Under the pieces are notes generated by a model. That model was not told where the DNA came from, did no database searches, and was given only the letters and a program-made list of their open reading frames with translations. The position numbers and the translations under genes were made by a program. Shown here piece by piece: positions 16,814 through 24,838 of a DNA stretch of 64,000 nucleotides. The stretch comes from Rubrivivax sp. (GTDB taxonomy: Bacteria; Pseudomonadota; Gammaproteobacteria; Burkholderiales; Burkholderiaceae_C). Each line of letters opens with the position of its first letter. Position 1 is the first letter of the stretch. The stretch is from positions 124,001 through 188,000 of the forward strand of contig JADCGP010000009.1 in NCBI GenBank assembly GCA_020248915.1, read 5' to 3'.

Positions 16814-18751
16814 TCAGGTGCCGATCGGGCCGCCGTCGTCCTTGCGGATCACGACGGTGGCCGAGCGCGGCCGGCCGTCGGGCTTGAACTCCGGCCAGTT
16901 GCTGAAGCGGCGCGGCTCCTCGGGGTTGCTGCGCTCGCTAGGCGTCTCGCCCGGGTGCTGCACGTTGATGAACAGCGTGCGCCCGTCGGGGGTCCAGCAG
17001 GCGCCGGTGATCTCGCAGTTGACCGGGCCGGTGAGGAAGCGCCGCGTCTCGGCGGTGCCCGGGTCGCAGGCCAGCATCTGGTTGTTGCCGATGCGCTGGA
17101 ACTCGCCGCGGTTCATCTGGCTGGCGAAGACGTCGGTCTGGATCCAAAGCACGCCGCGGTTGTCGAAGGCGATGCCGTCGGGGCAGCCATAGAGGTCGCC
17201 CTTGATGTTGCCCTTGGCCTCGGGGCGCTCGTTGGCCGGGTCGCCCGCCAGCACGAGGTGGTTCCACTCGAAGCCCTCGCCGTCGAAGTCGCCGTCCTCC
17301 TTCCAGCGGATGATCTGGCCCATCGTGTTGTTGGCGCGCGGGTTGGCCGCGTCGACGCCCGGCTGGCCCGGCTGGCCGCGCGCCGTGTTGTTGGTGAGCG
17401 TGCAGTAGACCCAGCGCGTGGCGGTGTCGATGGCCAGCCACTCGGGGCGGTCCATCTTCGTCGCCCCGAGCAGGTCGCTCGCCTGCCGCGACTTGATCAC
17501 GACCTCGCCCTGGTCGGCGAAGCCCGCCGCCGCGGTGAGCGGACCCTCGCCCGCGCGCATCGGGATCCAGCGCCCGCGGCCGCCGGCGTCGAAGCGCGCC
17601 ACGTACAGCGTGCCGTGGTCGAGCAGTTCGGCATTGGCCTTCCCACCGCCGGGCCGGATGCGGTCGCGGCTGACGAACTTGTAGATGTACTCGAAGCGCG
17701 CGTCCTCGCCGCTGTAGACCACCGCGCGGCCGTCCTTCGTGACGGCGACCCAGGCGCCCTCGTGCGCGGCGCGCCCGAGCGCGGTGCGCTTGACCGGCGT
17801 GCTGGCCGGGTCGTACGGGTCGATCTCGACCACCCAGCCGTGACGGTTGGCCTCGTTCGGGTTCTTCACCGCGTCGAAGCGGTCGTCGTGCTCGTGCCAG
17901 CGGTAGCCCCAGCCGTTCTTGCGCATGCCCCAGCGCCGCTCGTGCGCGGTGGGCTGGTCGGCGCTGGAGAAGTAGCCGATGAAGTTCTCCTCCCCGGACA
18001 GGTAGGTGCCCCAGGGCGTCATGCCGCTCGCGCAGTTGTTGAAGGTGCCCAGCGCCAGGCGGCCGGCGGGGTCGGCTGCCGTCCGCATCAGCGCGTGGCC
18101 GGCGGCCGGGCCGCCGATGGCGAAGGGTGAGCTGGCCGTGAAGCGCCGTGCATACCGCGACGGCCGCACGGCCTGCCAGCGGCCGTCCTTGAGCTCGACC
18201 TCGCTGACGCTGACGCCGTGCGCGGCCTGGCTCTTGCGCACCTTCTCGGCCGTCCACGGGACCATGCCGCCTGCGTGCAGCAGGCCGTCGTCGGTGTACT
18301 CGTGGTTCATCACCAGCAGGCCGCGCCGGCTGCCGTCGAGCGGGTAGTAGTGGATGCCGTCGTGGTGCATGCCCATCTGCACCGCCTGGTCGGCGGCGCT
18401 GTTGCCCGCGTCGTCGCGGAAGGCCGGCATGTTGCCGGGCACGCCCACCGGCTCGCCCCACAGCAGGAAGGCGGTGGCCGTGTAGCCCGGCGGCACGGTG
18501 ATGCGGTCGGCCGCGCTGGCCGCGATCGGCGTGAAGCCGATCCGGGGGCCGCTGCCGGGCATCGTGCCGCAACCGGCCAGGCCGCCGGACAGCCCGGCCG
18601 CCATGGCCGCGGCCAGCGGGGCGAGCATCGGCGACAGCGCCGCCGCGGCGCCGCCGCGCAGCACCATCCGGCGCGCCGGGTCGGAGACGTCGTGGATGCT
18701 GGGGTTGGAGGAACGGTTGCTGTCCTCCATCTGGCTGAAGTCCTTGGCCAC
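16814..18751 (-). CDS. PhoX-family (DUF839) phosphatase, second copy
   Basis: 645 residues. PhoX proteins are Tat-exported Ca2+/Fe-dependent alkaline phosphatases that release phosphate from organic esters in the periplasm. A Tat motif is present (DPARRMVLRGGAAAAL), followed by a hydrophobic segment and a lipobox-like LAGCG. The family's PhoX_like landmarks are seen: NHEYTDDGLLHAGG, FNNCASGMTPWGTYLSGEENFIGYF, RHGWVVEIDPYDP, ARFEYIYKFVSRD and CEITGACWTPDGRTLFINVQHPGE. It is a close paralogue of the gene 129 bases upstream; the first 20 residues differ at one position. No Pho box is seen in its own upstream gap, so it may depend on read-through from the first copy. Substrate specificity is not known. 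Confidence 0.9.
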   Translation of the reverse strand: MAKDFSQMEDSNRSSNPSIHDVSDPARRMVLRGGAAAALSPMLAPLAAAMAAGLSGGLAGCGTMPGSGPRIGFTPIAASAADRITVPPGYTATAFLLWGEPVGVPGNMPAFRDDAGNSAADQAVQMGMHHDGIHYYPLDGSRRGLLVMNHEYTDDGLLHAGGMVPWTAEKVRKSQAAHGVSVSEVELKDGRWQAVRPSRYARRFTASSPFAIGGPAAGHALMRTAADPAGRLALGTFNNCASGMTPWGTYLSGEENFIGYFSSADQPTAHERRWGMRKNGWGYRWHEHDDRFDAVKNPNEANRHGWVVEIDPYDPASTPVKRTALGRAAHEGAWVAVTKDGRAVVYSGEDARFEYIYKFVSRDRIRPGGGKANAELLDHGTLYVARFDAGGRGRWIPMRAGEGPLTAAAGFADQGEVVIKSRQASDLLGATKMDRPEWLAIDTATRWVYCTLTNNTARGQPGQPGVDAANPRANNTMGQIIRWKEDGDFDGEGFEWNHLVLAGDPANERPEAKGNIKGDLYGCPDGIAFDNRGVLWIQTDVFASQMNRGEFQRIGNNQMLACDPGTAETRRFLTGPVNCEITGACWTPDGRTLFINVQHPGETPSERSNPEEPRRFSNWPEFKPDGRPRSATVVIRKDDGGPIGT

Positions 18752-18880
18752 GCGGCAGCTCCTGCAGGGTCGGTTGCGACCCCCGCATTCTGCGCCGACG
18801 GTGCCCCGGCCGAAGGCGCACGGCCGGGCCAGGCGGGCGGGCCGCGCGGCCTGCCTCGCCGGACCCGCGCCGGGCCGCAG

Positions 18881-20812
18881 TCAGGTGCCGATCACGCCGC
18901 CGTCGTTCTTGCGGATGACCACGGTCGCGCTGCGCGGCCGGCCGTCGGGCCGCTGGTCGGGCCAGTTGCTGAAGCGCCGCGGGTTGTCGGGGTCGCTGCG
19001 CTCGCTCGGGCTCTCGCCGGGGTGCTGGATGTTGATGAACATCGTGCGGCCGTCGGGCGTGGCCGTGGCGCCCGTGACCTCGCAGCCCACCGGGCCCACC
19101 AGGAAGCGGCGGATCTCGCCGGTGCGCGGGTCGGCTGCGAGCATCGCGTTGTTGCCGAGGTTGACGAGGTCACCGCGGCCCATCGCGCTGGTGGACATGT
19201 CGGTCTGGATCCACAGCACGCCGCGCGCGTCGGTCCACAGGCCGTCGGGGCAGGCGAACGCGTCGCCCCCGACATTGCCCTTGGCATCGGCGCGCTCGAG
19301 TTTCGGGTCGCCGGGCAGCACGAAGTGGTTCCACTCGAAGGCCAGGCCGTCGAAATCGCCGGCCTCCTTCCAGCGGATGATGTGGCCCATCGTGTTGTTG
19401 GCGCGCGGGTTGGCCGGGTCGGTGCCGGGCATGTTCGGGCCGCCGCGGTTGCTGTTGTTGGTGAGCGTGCAGTAGACCCAGCCCTGCCGGTCGATGTCGA
19501 TCCATTCCGGGCGGTCCATCTTGGTGCCGCCCAGCAGGTCGCTGGCCTGGCGCGACTTGACCAGCACCTCGCCCTGGTCGGCGAATCCGTTGGCCGCGGT
19601 CAACGGTCCCTGGCCGTGCACCAGCGGCAGCCAGCGCCCCTTGCCGTCGGCGTCGAAGCGGGCGACGTACAGCGTGCCGTGGTCGAGCAGCTCGGCGTTC
19701 GCCCGCGCAGCGCTCAGGCCCGGGGCCGCGGGCTTGATCGCGTCGCGGGTGACGAACTTGTAGATGTACTCGAAGCGCGCATCCTCGCCCATGTAGATCA
19801 CCGCGCGCCGGTCCTTGGTGACCGCGACGGTGGCACCCTCGTGTGCCGCGCGCCCGAGCGCGGTGCGCTTGACGGGTGCGCTGCTGGCGTCGTTCGGGTC
19901 GATCTCGACCACCCAGCCGAAGCGGTTGGGCTCGTTGGGGTGGCGGGCGGCGTCGAAGCGTTCGTCGTGCTCGTGCCAGCGGTAGCCCACCGGATCGCCG
20001 CGGCGCAGACCCCAGCGCGCCTGGTGCGCGTCGGGCTGGTCGGGGCCGCGGAAGTAGAAGATGAAGTTCTCCTCGCAGGTGAGGTAGGTGCCCCACGGCG
20101 TGATGCCGCTGCCGCAGTTGTTCAGCGTGCCCAGCACGCGGCGGCCGCTCGGGTCGGCGGCCGTGCGCATCAGCGCGTGCCCCGCGGCCGGGCCGCCGAC
20201 GGCCATCGGCGTGTAGGCGGTGATGCGGCGTGCCCAGGGACTCGGCCTGACGACCTCCCAGCGGCCGTTCTTCTGCTCGACCTCGATGACCGACACGCCG
20301 TGGGCCGCCTGCGCCTTGCGCACCTTCTGGGCGTTCCAGGTCTTCATGCCGTCGGTGTGCAGCAGGCCGTCGTCGGCGTACTCGTGGTTCATCACCAGCA
20401 GCCCGGCGGTGCTGGCGGCCGGGGTCAGCGGGTGGCGGAAGAAGTGGATGCCGTCGTGGTGCATGCCCAGCTGCGTCTCCTGCTGCGCCGCGCTGTTGCC
20501 GGCGTCGAAGCGGAAGGCATGGTCCTCGCCCGACAGGCCGGCCGGCTCGCCCCAGGCGGCGATGACCTGCACGCTGTAGCCCTCGGGCACCCGCACCGCG
20601 TCGGCGGTGCCGGCCGGCACGCTCTTGAAGCCGAGGAGCGGGCCGCCGGCGGCCCCGATGCCGGCACAGCCGGCCAACGGCGCCAGCAGGCCGGTCACGG
20701 CCAGTCCGAGCCCGCCGCGCAGGACCTGGCGCCGGGCCGGGTCGGAGACATCGTGGATGCTGGGGTTGGAGGAGCGGTTGCTGTCCTCCATCGTCGAGAA
20801 GTCCTTGGCCAT
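18881..20812 (-). CDS. PhoX-family (DUF839) phosphatase, first copy
   Basis: 643 residues, same architecture as the downstream paralogue: MAKDFSTMEDSNRSSNP, a Tat motif DPARRQVLRGGLGLAV, hydrophobic stretch, LAGCAG, then NHEYADDGLLHTDG, LNNCGSGITPWGTYLTCEENFIFYF, FGWVVEIDPNDA, ARFEYIYKFVTRD and the C-terminal FINIQHPGESPSERSDPDNPRRFSNWP. It should be a periplasmic alkaline phosphatase induced in phosphate starvation. A Pho-box-like site lies about 50 bases upstream of the start, and a 7-base-arm hairpin sits in the 5' leader. The presence of two paralogues in tandem suggests duplication with divergence of about the N-terminal and internal loops. Confidence 0.91.
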   Translation of the reverse strand: MAKDFSTMEDSNRSSNPSIHDVSDPARRQVLRGGLGLAVTGLLAPLAGCAGIGAAGGPLLGFKSVPAGTADAVRVPEGYSVQVIAAWGEPAGLSGEDHAFRFDAGNSAAQQETQLGMHHDGIHFFRHPLTPAASTAGLLVMNHEYADDGLLHTDGMKTWNAQKVRKAQAAHGVSVIEVEQKNGRWEVVRPSPWARRITAYTPMAVGGPAAGHALMRTAADPSGRRVLGTLNNCGSGITPWGTYLTCEENFIFYFRGPDQPDAHQARWGLRRGDPVGYRWHEHDERFDAARHPNEPNRFGWVVEIDPNDASSAPVKRTALGRAAHEGATVAVTKDRRAVIYMGEDARFEYIYKFVTRDAIKPAAPGLSAARANAELLDHGTLYVARFDADGKGRWLPLVHGQGPLTAANGFADQGEVLVKSRQASDLLGGTKMDRPEWIDIDRQGWVYCTLTNNSNRGGPNMPGTDPANPRANNTMGHIIRWKEAGDFDGLAFEWNHFVLPGDPKLERADAKGNVGGDAFACPDGLWTDARGVLWIQTDMSTSAMGRGDLVNLGNNAMLAADPRTGEIRRFLVGPVGCEVTGATATPDGRTMFINIQHPGESPSERSDPDNPRRFSNWPDQRPDGRPRSATVVIRKNDGGVIGT

Positions 20813-20825
20813 GGGTGTCGCGCCT

Positions 20826-20847
20826 GCGGGCTGTGTGACAAGCCCGC
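20826..20847 (-). other. Leader hairpin of the first PhoX gene
   Basis: GCGGGCT (20826-20832) and AGCCCGC (20841-20847) are exact inverted repeats around an 8-base loop, between the Pho box and the start codon. It may lie in the 5' untranslated region or overlap the promoter. Confidence 0.4.
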
Positions 20848-20864
20848 GATGCTGGGCGCAACGG

Positions 20865-20882
20865 ATGACGGATTCGTGACGG
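20865..20882 (-). promoter_or_regulatory. Pho box (PhoB binding site) for the PhoX gene
   Basis: Read on the minus strand, CCGTCAC-gaat-CCGTCAT is two 7-base direct repeats separated by 4 bases, an 11-base period exactly as in the PhoB consensus (CTGTCAT-n4-CTGTCAT). It matches 5 and 6 of the 7 consensus bases. It lies about 50 bases before the start of the phosphatase gene, the right place for PhoB activation. Confidence 0.7.
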
Positions 20883-20936
20883 CCCGGGCGCGACGACGGC
20901 GCGGGTGCGTTGCCTCGGCTCGGGCGCCGGGGCGCC

Positions 20937-20942
20937 TAACAT
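20937..20942 (+). promoter_or_regulatory. Possible -10 element for the SDR gene (leaderless start)
   Basis: TAACAT ends 6 bases before the ATG; if used as -10, transcription would begin at or next to the start codon. No clear -35 hexamer is seen. Confidence 0.35.
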
Positions 20943-20948
20943 CCGGGC

Positions 20949-21704
20949 ATGAACGCATCCCGCACCCTGCTCGTCACCGGAGGCAGCCGCGGCATCGGCG
21001 CCGCCACCTGCGTGCTGGCCGCCGAGCGCGGCTGGGACGTGGCCGTCAACTTCGCCCGCGACCAGCCGGCGGCCGAGAGGGTGGCCGCCGCCGTGCGCGC
21101 CCGCGGCCGGCGTGCACTGGTGCTGCAGGCCGACGTCGGTGACGACACCGCGGTGCGTGCGATGTTCGAGGCCCTCGACCGCGCCTGGGGCCCGCGCCTG
21201 GGCGGCCTGGTCAACAACGCCGGCGTCGTCGACGTCGCGGCGCGCGTCGACCAGATGGACGCGGCGCGACTGGACCGCATGTTCCGCACCAACGTGCTGG
21301 GCAGCTTCGCCTGCGCGCGCGAGGCGCTGCGGCGCATGAGCACGCGGCACGGCGGGGCCGGCGGCGCGATCGTCAACCTCAGCTCGGCCGCCGCGCGCCT
21401 CGGTGCGCCGGGCCAGTACGTGGACTACGCCGCGGCCAAGGGCGCGATCGACGTCTTCACGATGGGCCTGGCGCGCGAGGTGGCCACCGAGGGCGTACGC
21501 ATCAACGCCGTGCGGCCCGGCATCATCGACACCGACATCCACGCCTCGGGCGGGCAGCCCGAGCGCGTGCGCCAGATGGCACCACTGGTGCCGATGCAGC
21601 GCGCCGGCACGGCCGAGGAGGTGGCGGCGGCGATCGTCTGGCTGCTGTCGGACGAGGCCAGCTACACCACCGGTTCGGTGATCGACGTGACCGGCGGCCG
21701 CTGA
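20949..21704 (+). CDS. SDR-family NAD(P)-dependent oxidoreductase
   Basis: 251 residues, a classical short-chain dehydrogenase. Cofactor-binding TGGSRGIGAATC near the N-terminus, VLQADVGDD, LVNNAGVVD, the catalytic Ser in VNLSSAAARLG and the catalytic YVDYAAAKGAID (Tyr and Lys) are all in place; the C-terminus TTGSVIDVTGGR fits FabG/glucose-dehydrogenase-like members. The substrate is unknown. The ATG is preceded by TAACAT at 20937-20942 and six bases, without a ribosome site, as at several other starts here. It is transcribed divergently from the PhoX pair and convergently towards rlpA. Confidence 0.93.
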   Translation: MNASRTLLVTGGSRGIGAATCVLAAERGWDVAVNFARDQPAAERVAAAVRARGRRALVLQADVGDDTAVRAMFEALDRAWGPRLGGLVNNAGVVDVAARVDQMDAARLDRMFRTNVLGSFACAREALRRMSTRHGGAGGAIVNLSSAAARLGAPGQYVDYAAAKGAIDVFTMGLAREVATEGVRINAVRPGIIDTDIHASGGQPERVRQMAPLVPMQRAGTAEEVAAAIVWLLSDEASYTTGSVIDVTGGR

Positions 21705-21737
21705 GGCGGCGTCGGGCGGCGCCGGCTGCCGCCGCGC

Positions 21738-21758
21738 CGCGCAGCGCCGGGCTGCGCG
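21738..21758. terminator. Strong hairpin between convergent SDR gene and rlpA
   Basis: CGCGCAGC (21738-21745) and GCTGCGCG (21751-21758) form an 8-base stem with a 5-base loop. A smaller stem GGCGGC / GCCGCC lies at 21715-21733. Together they fill the 58-base gap and probably end transcription from both sides, though no T-run is present. Confidence 0.5.
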
Positions 21759-21762
21759 CCGC

Positions 21763-22689
21763 TCAGCGCAGCTCGACCGGCAGCGCGTCGATGCCGAGCA
21801 GCTCGCGCAGGCGCGCGGCGGCCGCCAGCGCCTCGGCGCGGCTGCCGTACGGCCCGGCGTGCAGCCGCACGGTGCCCGCCTCGTCGCTCAGGCGCAGCAT
21901 CGGCACCAGCCCCGGCGCCTGCGCGGCGGCGGTTCGCTGCACGCGGTCGCGCAGGGCCGCGGCGCCCTCGCGCTGGCGGAACGCGCCGAGCTGCAGCCAG
22001 GTGCCGGCCACGGCGACGACGTCGCCGGGCACGGGGTCGTCCGGTGGGGTCGACGGGCTTGGCGGAGTGGGCGGGGTTGGCGGGGCTGGCAGCGCAGCGC
22101 CCGCGGCCGCGGGCCCTGCCGCCGGGGCCACGGCCCAGCCGCCGCGGCGGATCTCGTCGTGCGTGATGCGCCGCACCTCCACCGGCGCCACGCCTGCCAG
22201 CAGCCCCAGGCGCAGCGCCGCGGTGTAGCTGAGGTCGATCACGCGGCCGGCCACGAAGGGGCCGCGGTCGTTGATGCGGACGATCACCTCGCGGCCGTTG
22301 GCCGGGTTGCGCACGCGGGCGTAGCTCGGCAGCGGCATCGTCTTGTGCGCCGCCGTCATCGCGTACATGTCGTAGGGCTCGCCGAGAGAGGTCGGCCGGC
22401 CGTGGAACTTGACGCCGTACCACGACGCCAGGCCGCGCTCGGCCAGCGGCACATCGGACGCGTGCGGCACGTAGCGCTGTCCGAACACGTCGTAGGGCTT
22501 GTTCGGGCCGCCGGCGCGGATGGGCTCGATGCGGGGCACGGCATCGGGCGTGCGCTCCAGGCCCGGCGGCGGGTTGGGGCCGGGCCCGTCACGCTCGGGC
22601 GGGCGCGATGCGCAGCCGGCGATCAGCGCCGCGGCCAGCAGCGGCCACCACGGCAGCGACCGCAGCGTCGGCGCAGCGGCTGCGCTCAT
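21763..22689 (-). CDS. rlpA: RlpA-family septal lytic transglycosylase / rare lipoprotein A
   Basis: 308 residues. A lipoprotein signal peptide ends in LIAGCAS, so the protein is membrane-anchored. The double-psi beta-barrel domain (about 80-175) reads GLASWYGVKFHGRPTSLGEPYDMYAMTAAHKTMPLPSYARV ... VRINDRGPFVAGRVIDLS, with the catalytic-type Glu/Asp residues of RlpA. A Gly/Pro-rich linker precedes a C-terminal SPOR domain (about 235-308, WLQLGAFRQREGAAALRDRV ... VRLHAGPYGSRAEA) that binds denuded glycan strands at the division septum. It cleaves peptidoglycan during cell separation. It starts 6 bases after the stop of the truncated amidohydrolase gene. Confidence 0.93.
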   Translation of the reverse strand: MSAAAAPTLRSLPWWPLLAAALIAGCASRPPERDGPGPNPPPGLERTPDAVPRIEPIRAGGPNKPYDVFGQRYVPHASDVPLAERGLASWYGVKFHGRPTSLGEPYDMYAMTAAHKTMPLPSYARVRNPANGREVIVRINDRGPFVAGRVIDLSYTAALRLGLLAGVAPVEVRRITHDEIRRGGWAVAPAAGPAAAGAALPAPPTPPTPPSPSTPPDDPVPGDVVAVAGTWLQLGAFRQREGAAALRDRVQRTAAAQAPGLVPMLRLSDEAGTVRLHAGPYGSRAEALAAAARLRELLGIDALPVELR

Positions 22690-22695
22690 GGTGTC

Positions 22696-23058
22696 TCAGC
22701 CCTCGGGCAGCACGTCCAGCACCGCCTGCTCGCGGCCGGCGCCCGACTCGAGCACCTGCGGGGCGACGGTGGCGAAGTCGATGCGCCGCAGGTCGATGCG
22801 GCGCACCTGGCGGTTGGCCATCGTGTGGAAGTAGACGGCGCGGTGGGCCAGGTCGCACGCGGTCGTCACCTGGGTCGCGCTGACGATGTCGCCGGCGGTG
22901 CGGCCGGCCGGCGCGGTGACGCCGACCGGGTTGTTGAAGCTGTCGACGATGCGGAAGGCCTCGAACACCGCGTCGTGCGCGTCGCCCAGCGCCCACTCGA
23001 CCGTGCGCGCCACGACGACGCTGCCGTCGGCGGCCTGCAGCGAGATGCCCGTGCACAC
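22696..23058 (-). pseudogene. Internally deleted linear-amide C-N hydrolase (choloylglycine hydrolase/penicillin acylase family)
   Basis: 120 residues, where this Ntn-hydrolase family normally has about 330-360. The N-terminal end MCTGISLQAADGSVVVARTVEW carries the nucleophilic Cys2 and the conserved Arg of the family. After only about 10 residues the frame passes into what is normally the C-terminal part: AFRIVDSFNNPVGVT, then ATQVTTACDLAHRAVYFHTM and IRR-like QVRRIDLRRIDFA. The middle of the fold, about 230 residues, is absent, yet the frame is open and the stop fits just before rlpA. It is probably a deletion remnant, although an expressed mini-protein cannot be excluded. A functional amidase would not be expected. 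Confidence 0.75.
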
Positions 23059-23107
23059 GATGTCTTTCCTCCAGTTGGGCGCCGGCTGCGGGGTGCGCGC
23101 GGGCGGG

Positions 23108-24838
23108 TCAGAGCAGGCCCTCGATCGGCAGCCACGACAGCACCCGCGCCCCCGCGCGGCGCAGCCATCCCGAGCGCGGCTCGCCAGTGTGCACGGTCTG
23201 GCCGTCGACGCCGGTCTCCAGCCAGCGCAGCGCGCCGTCGTCGGCCAGCGCCAGCCGGTAGGTGGCCGACGGCAGGTCGCGCACGATGCCGGCGCTCATC
23301 GCGCCGGCCATCTCCTCGCTGTCGACGAGCAGCCCCATCTCGGTGTTCAGGTAGGCCGAGCGCGGGTCGAGGTTGAACGAGCCCGCGAACAGGCGCTGGC
23401 CGTCTACCACGAACAGCTTGCCGTGCAGGCTCGCGCCCGAGGACAGGCCAAGCCGTGCCAGCCAGCTGCCGGCAGCGGCGCGGGCGGCGGCATCGGGCTT
23501 GAGTTCGTGCACCTCGATGCCCGCGGCCAGCAGTTCGCGCCGGTGGCGCGCGTAGCCGGCGTGCACCGCGACGACGTCGGTGGCCGCAAGGGAGTTGGTG
23601 ACGATGCGCACCGTGACGCCGCGGCGCGCGAGGTCGGCCAGGCGCCGCACGCCGGCGTCGCCGGGCACGAAGTAGGGCGAGACCAGGTCGAGCGAGACGC
23701 GCGCCGCGGACAGCGCAGCGAGCAGCGGCTCGGTGATGCCGGCGCCGCCGGCGGTGCGCCCGGCGTCCGCCGTGCCGCTGCCGGCGGCGGGCGACACGGG
23801 CGGGCCCGCGGGCTTGGCCGGCGGATCGGACAGCACCTGCACCGGCACCCACTGCAGGGGCTGCGGCGGCTGCAGCGAGCCCGGTGCCGCGGCGAGCCAC
23901 GGCGTCTTCTGCAGCAGCGCGCGCAGCGCCGCCACCTCCCGCGTGGCCGACGGGTCGGCGAGCTCGGCGCGGTGGCGTTGCAGCAGCGCCGCGTCGGGCG
24001 GGCCGAGCAGCACGGGCAGCGGATAGGCCAGCGTGCTGTTCCAGAAACCGTCGAAGTGCTGCGCCGTGTCCCGTGCGGCGGGCCCCAGCGCGAGCAGGTC
24101 CAGGTCGGCGAACTGCAGCGATGCGTCCACGCCGAAGTAGACGTCGCCGACGTTGCGCCCGCCGACGATCGTGGCCAGGCCGTCGGCCGTGAACGACTTG
24201 TTGTGCATGCGGCGGTTCAGCCGCGCGAAGTCGGTCAGGTAGCCCAGCGCCTTCAGGTTGCGCTGGACGAACGGGTTGAACAGCCGGACCTCGACGCCGC
24301 GCTGGCTGGCCAGCGCCTGCAGCCAGGGGTCCATGCCGTCGATGCCGTTGTCGTCGAGCAGCAGCCGCACGCGCACGCCGCGCGCGGCGGCGCGCCACAG
24401 CTCGTGCAGCAGCAGGCGGCCCGAGGCGTCGTCGTGCCAGATGTAGACCTGCACGTCCAGCGAGCGCTCCGCGGTGCGCACCAGCCAAAGGCGCGCGGCC
24501 AGCGCCTGGACGGGCTCGCGCAGCGGCACGGTGCCGCTGCGTCCCTCGGATCCGGCCGGGTCGGCGGCCACCCGCGCGAGCGCGCTGTCGGCCCCCGCGA
24601 CGAGCACGGTCGACGGCGCGCGCTCGGGCAGCGGCGGCAGCCGGTTCCAGCAGCCGGTCAGCCCGGCGGCGGCGCCGGCCGCCAGCGCCAGGGCGAGCCA
24701 GCGCCAGGGGCGCGCAGCGCGCCCCGACGTGCGCTCGCGGGCCGCGCTGCCGGCGTCGGCGTCGGCGTCGGCGCTGCTGTCGGCGTCGCGCCCGGCGCCA
24801 GCACCCGCATCGGCGCGGTGGCCCGCCCGCGGTGTCAC
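23108..24838 (-). CDS. Phospholipase D-like lipoprotein (cardiolipin synthase family)
   Basis: 576 residues using the GTG at 24838, which overlaps the stop of the preceding gene. After an Asp/Ala-rich tract come a basic segment, a hydrophobic stretch and a lipobox (AGLTGCWNRLPPLPE), so the protein should be a lipoprotein. Two HKD motifs are present: HNKSFTAD near the middle of the N-terminal half and HGKLFVVDGQRLFAGSFNLDPRS in the C-terminal half, giving a complete phosphatidyltransferase/phosphodiesterase active site. It could be a cardiolipin synthase or a phosphodiesterase acting on the envelope; the substrate is not clear. It is likely in the same transcript as the DUF3047 gene. Confidence 0.88.
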   Translation of the reverse strand: MTPRAGHRADAGAGAGRDADSSADADADAGSAARERTSGRAARPWRWLALALAAGAAAGLTGCWNRLPPLPERAPSTVLVAGADSALARVAADPAGSEGRSGTVPLREPVQALAARLWLVRTAERSLDVQVYIWHDDASGRLLLHELWRAAARGVRVRLLLDDNGIDGMDPWLQALASQRGVEVRLFNPFVQRNLKALGYLTDFARLNRRMHNKSFTADGLATIVGGRNVGDVYFGVDASLQFADLDLLALGPAARDTAQHFDGFWNSTLAYPLPVLLGPPDAALLQRHRAELADPSATREVAALRALLQKTPWLAAAPGSLQPPQPLQWVPVQVLSDPPAKPAGPPVSPAAGSGTADAGRTAGGAGITEPLLAALSAARVSLDLVSPYFVPGDAGVRRLADLARRGVTVRIVTNSLAATDVVAVHAGYARHRRELLAAGIEVHELKPDAAARAAAGSWLARLGLSSGASLHGKLFVVDGQRLFAGSFNLDPRSAYLNTEMGLLVDSEEMAGAMSAGIVRDLPSATYRLALADDGALRWLETGVDGQTVHTGEPRSGWLRRAGARVLSWLPIEGLL

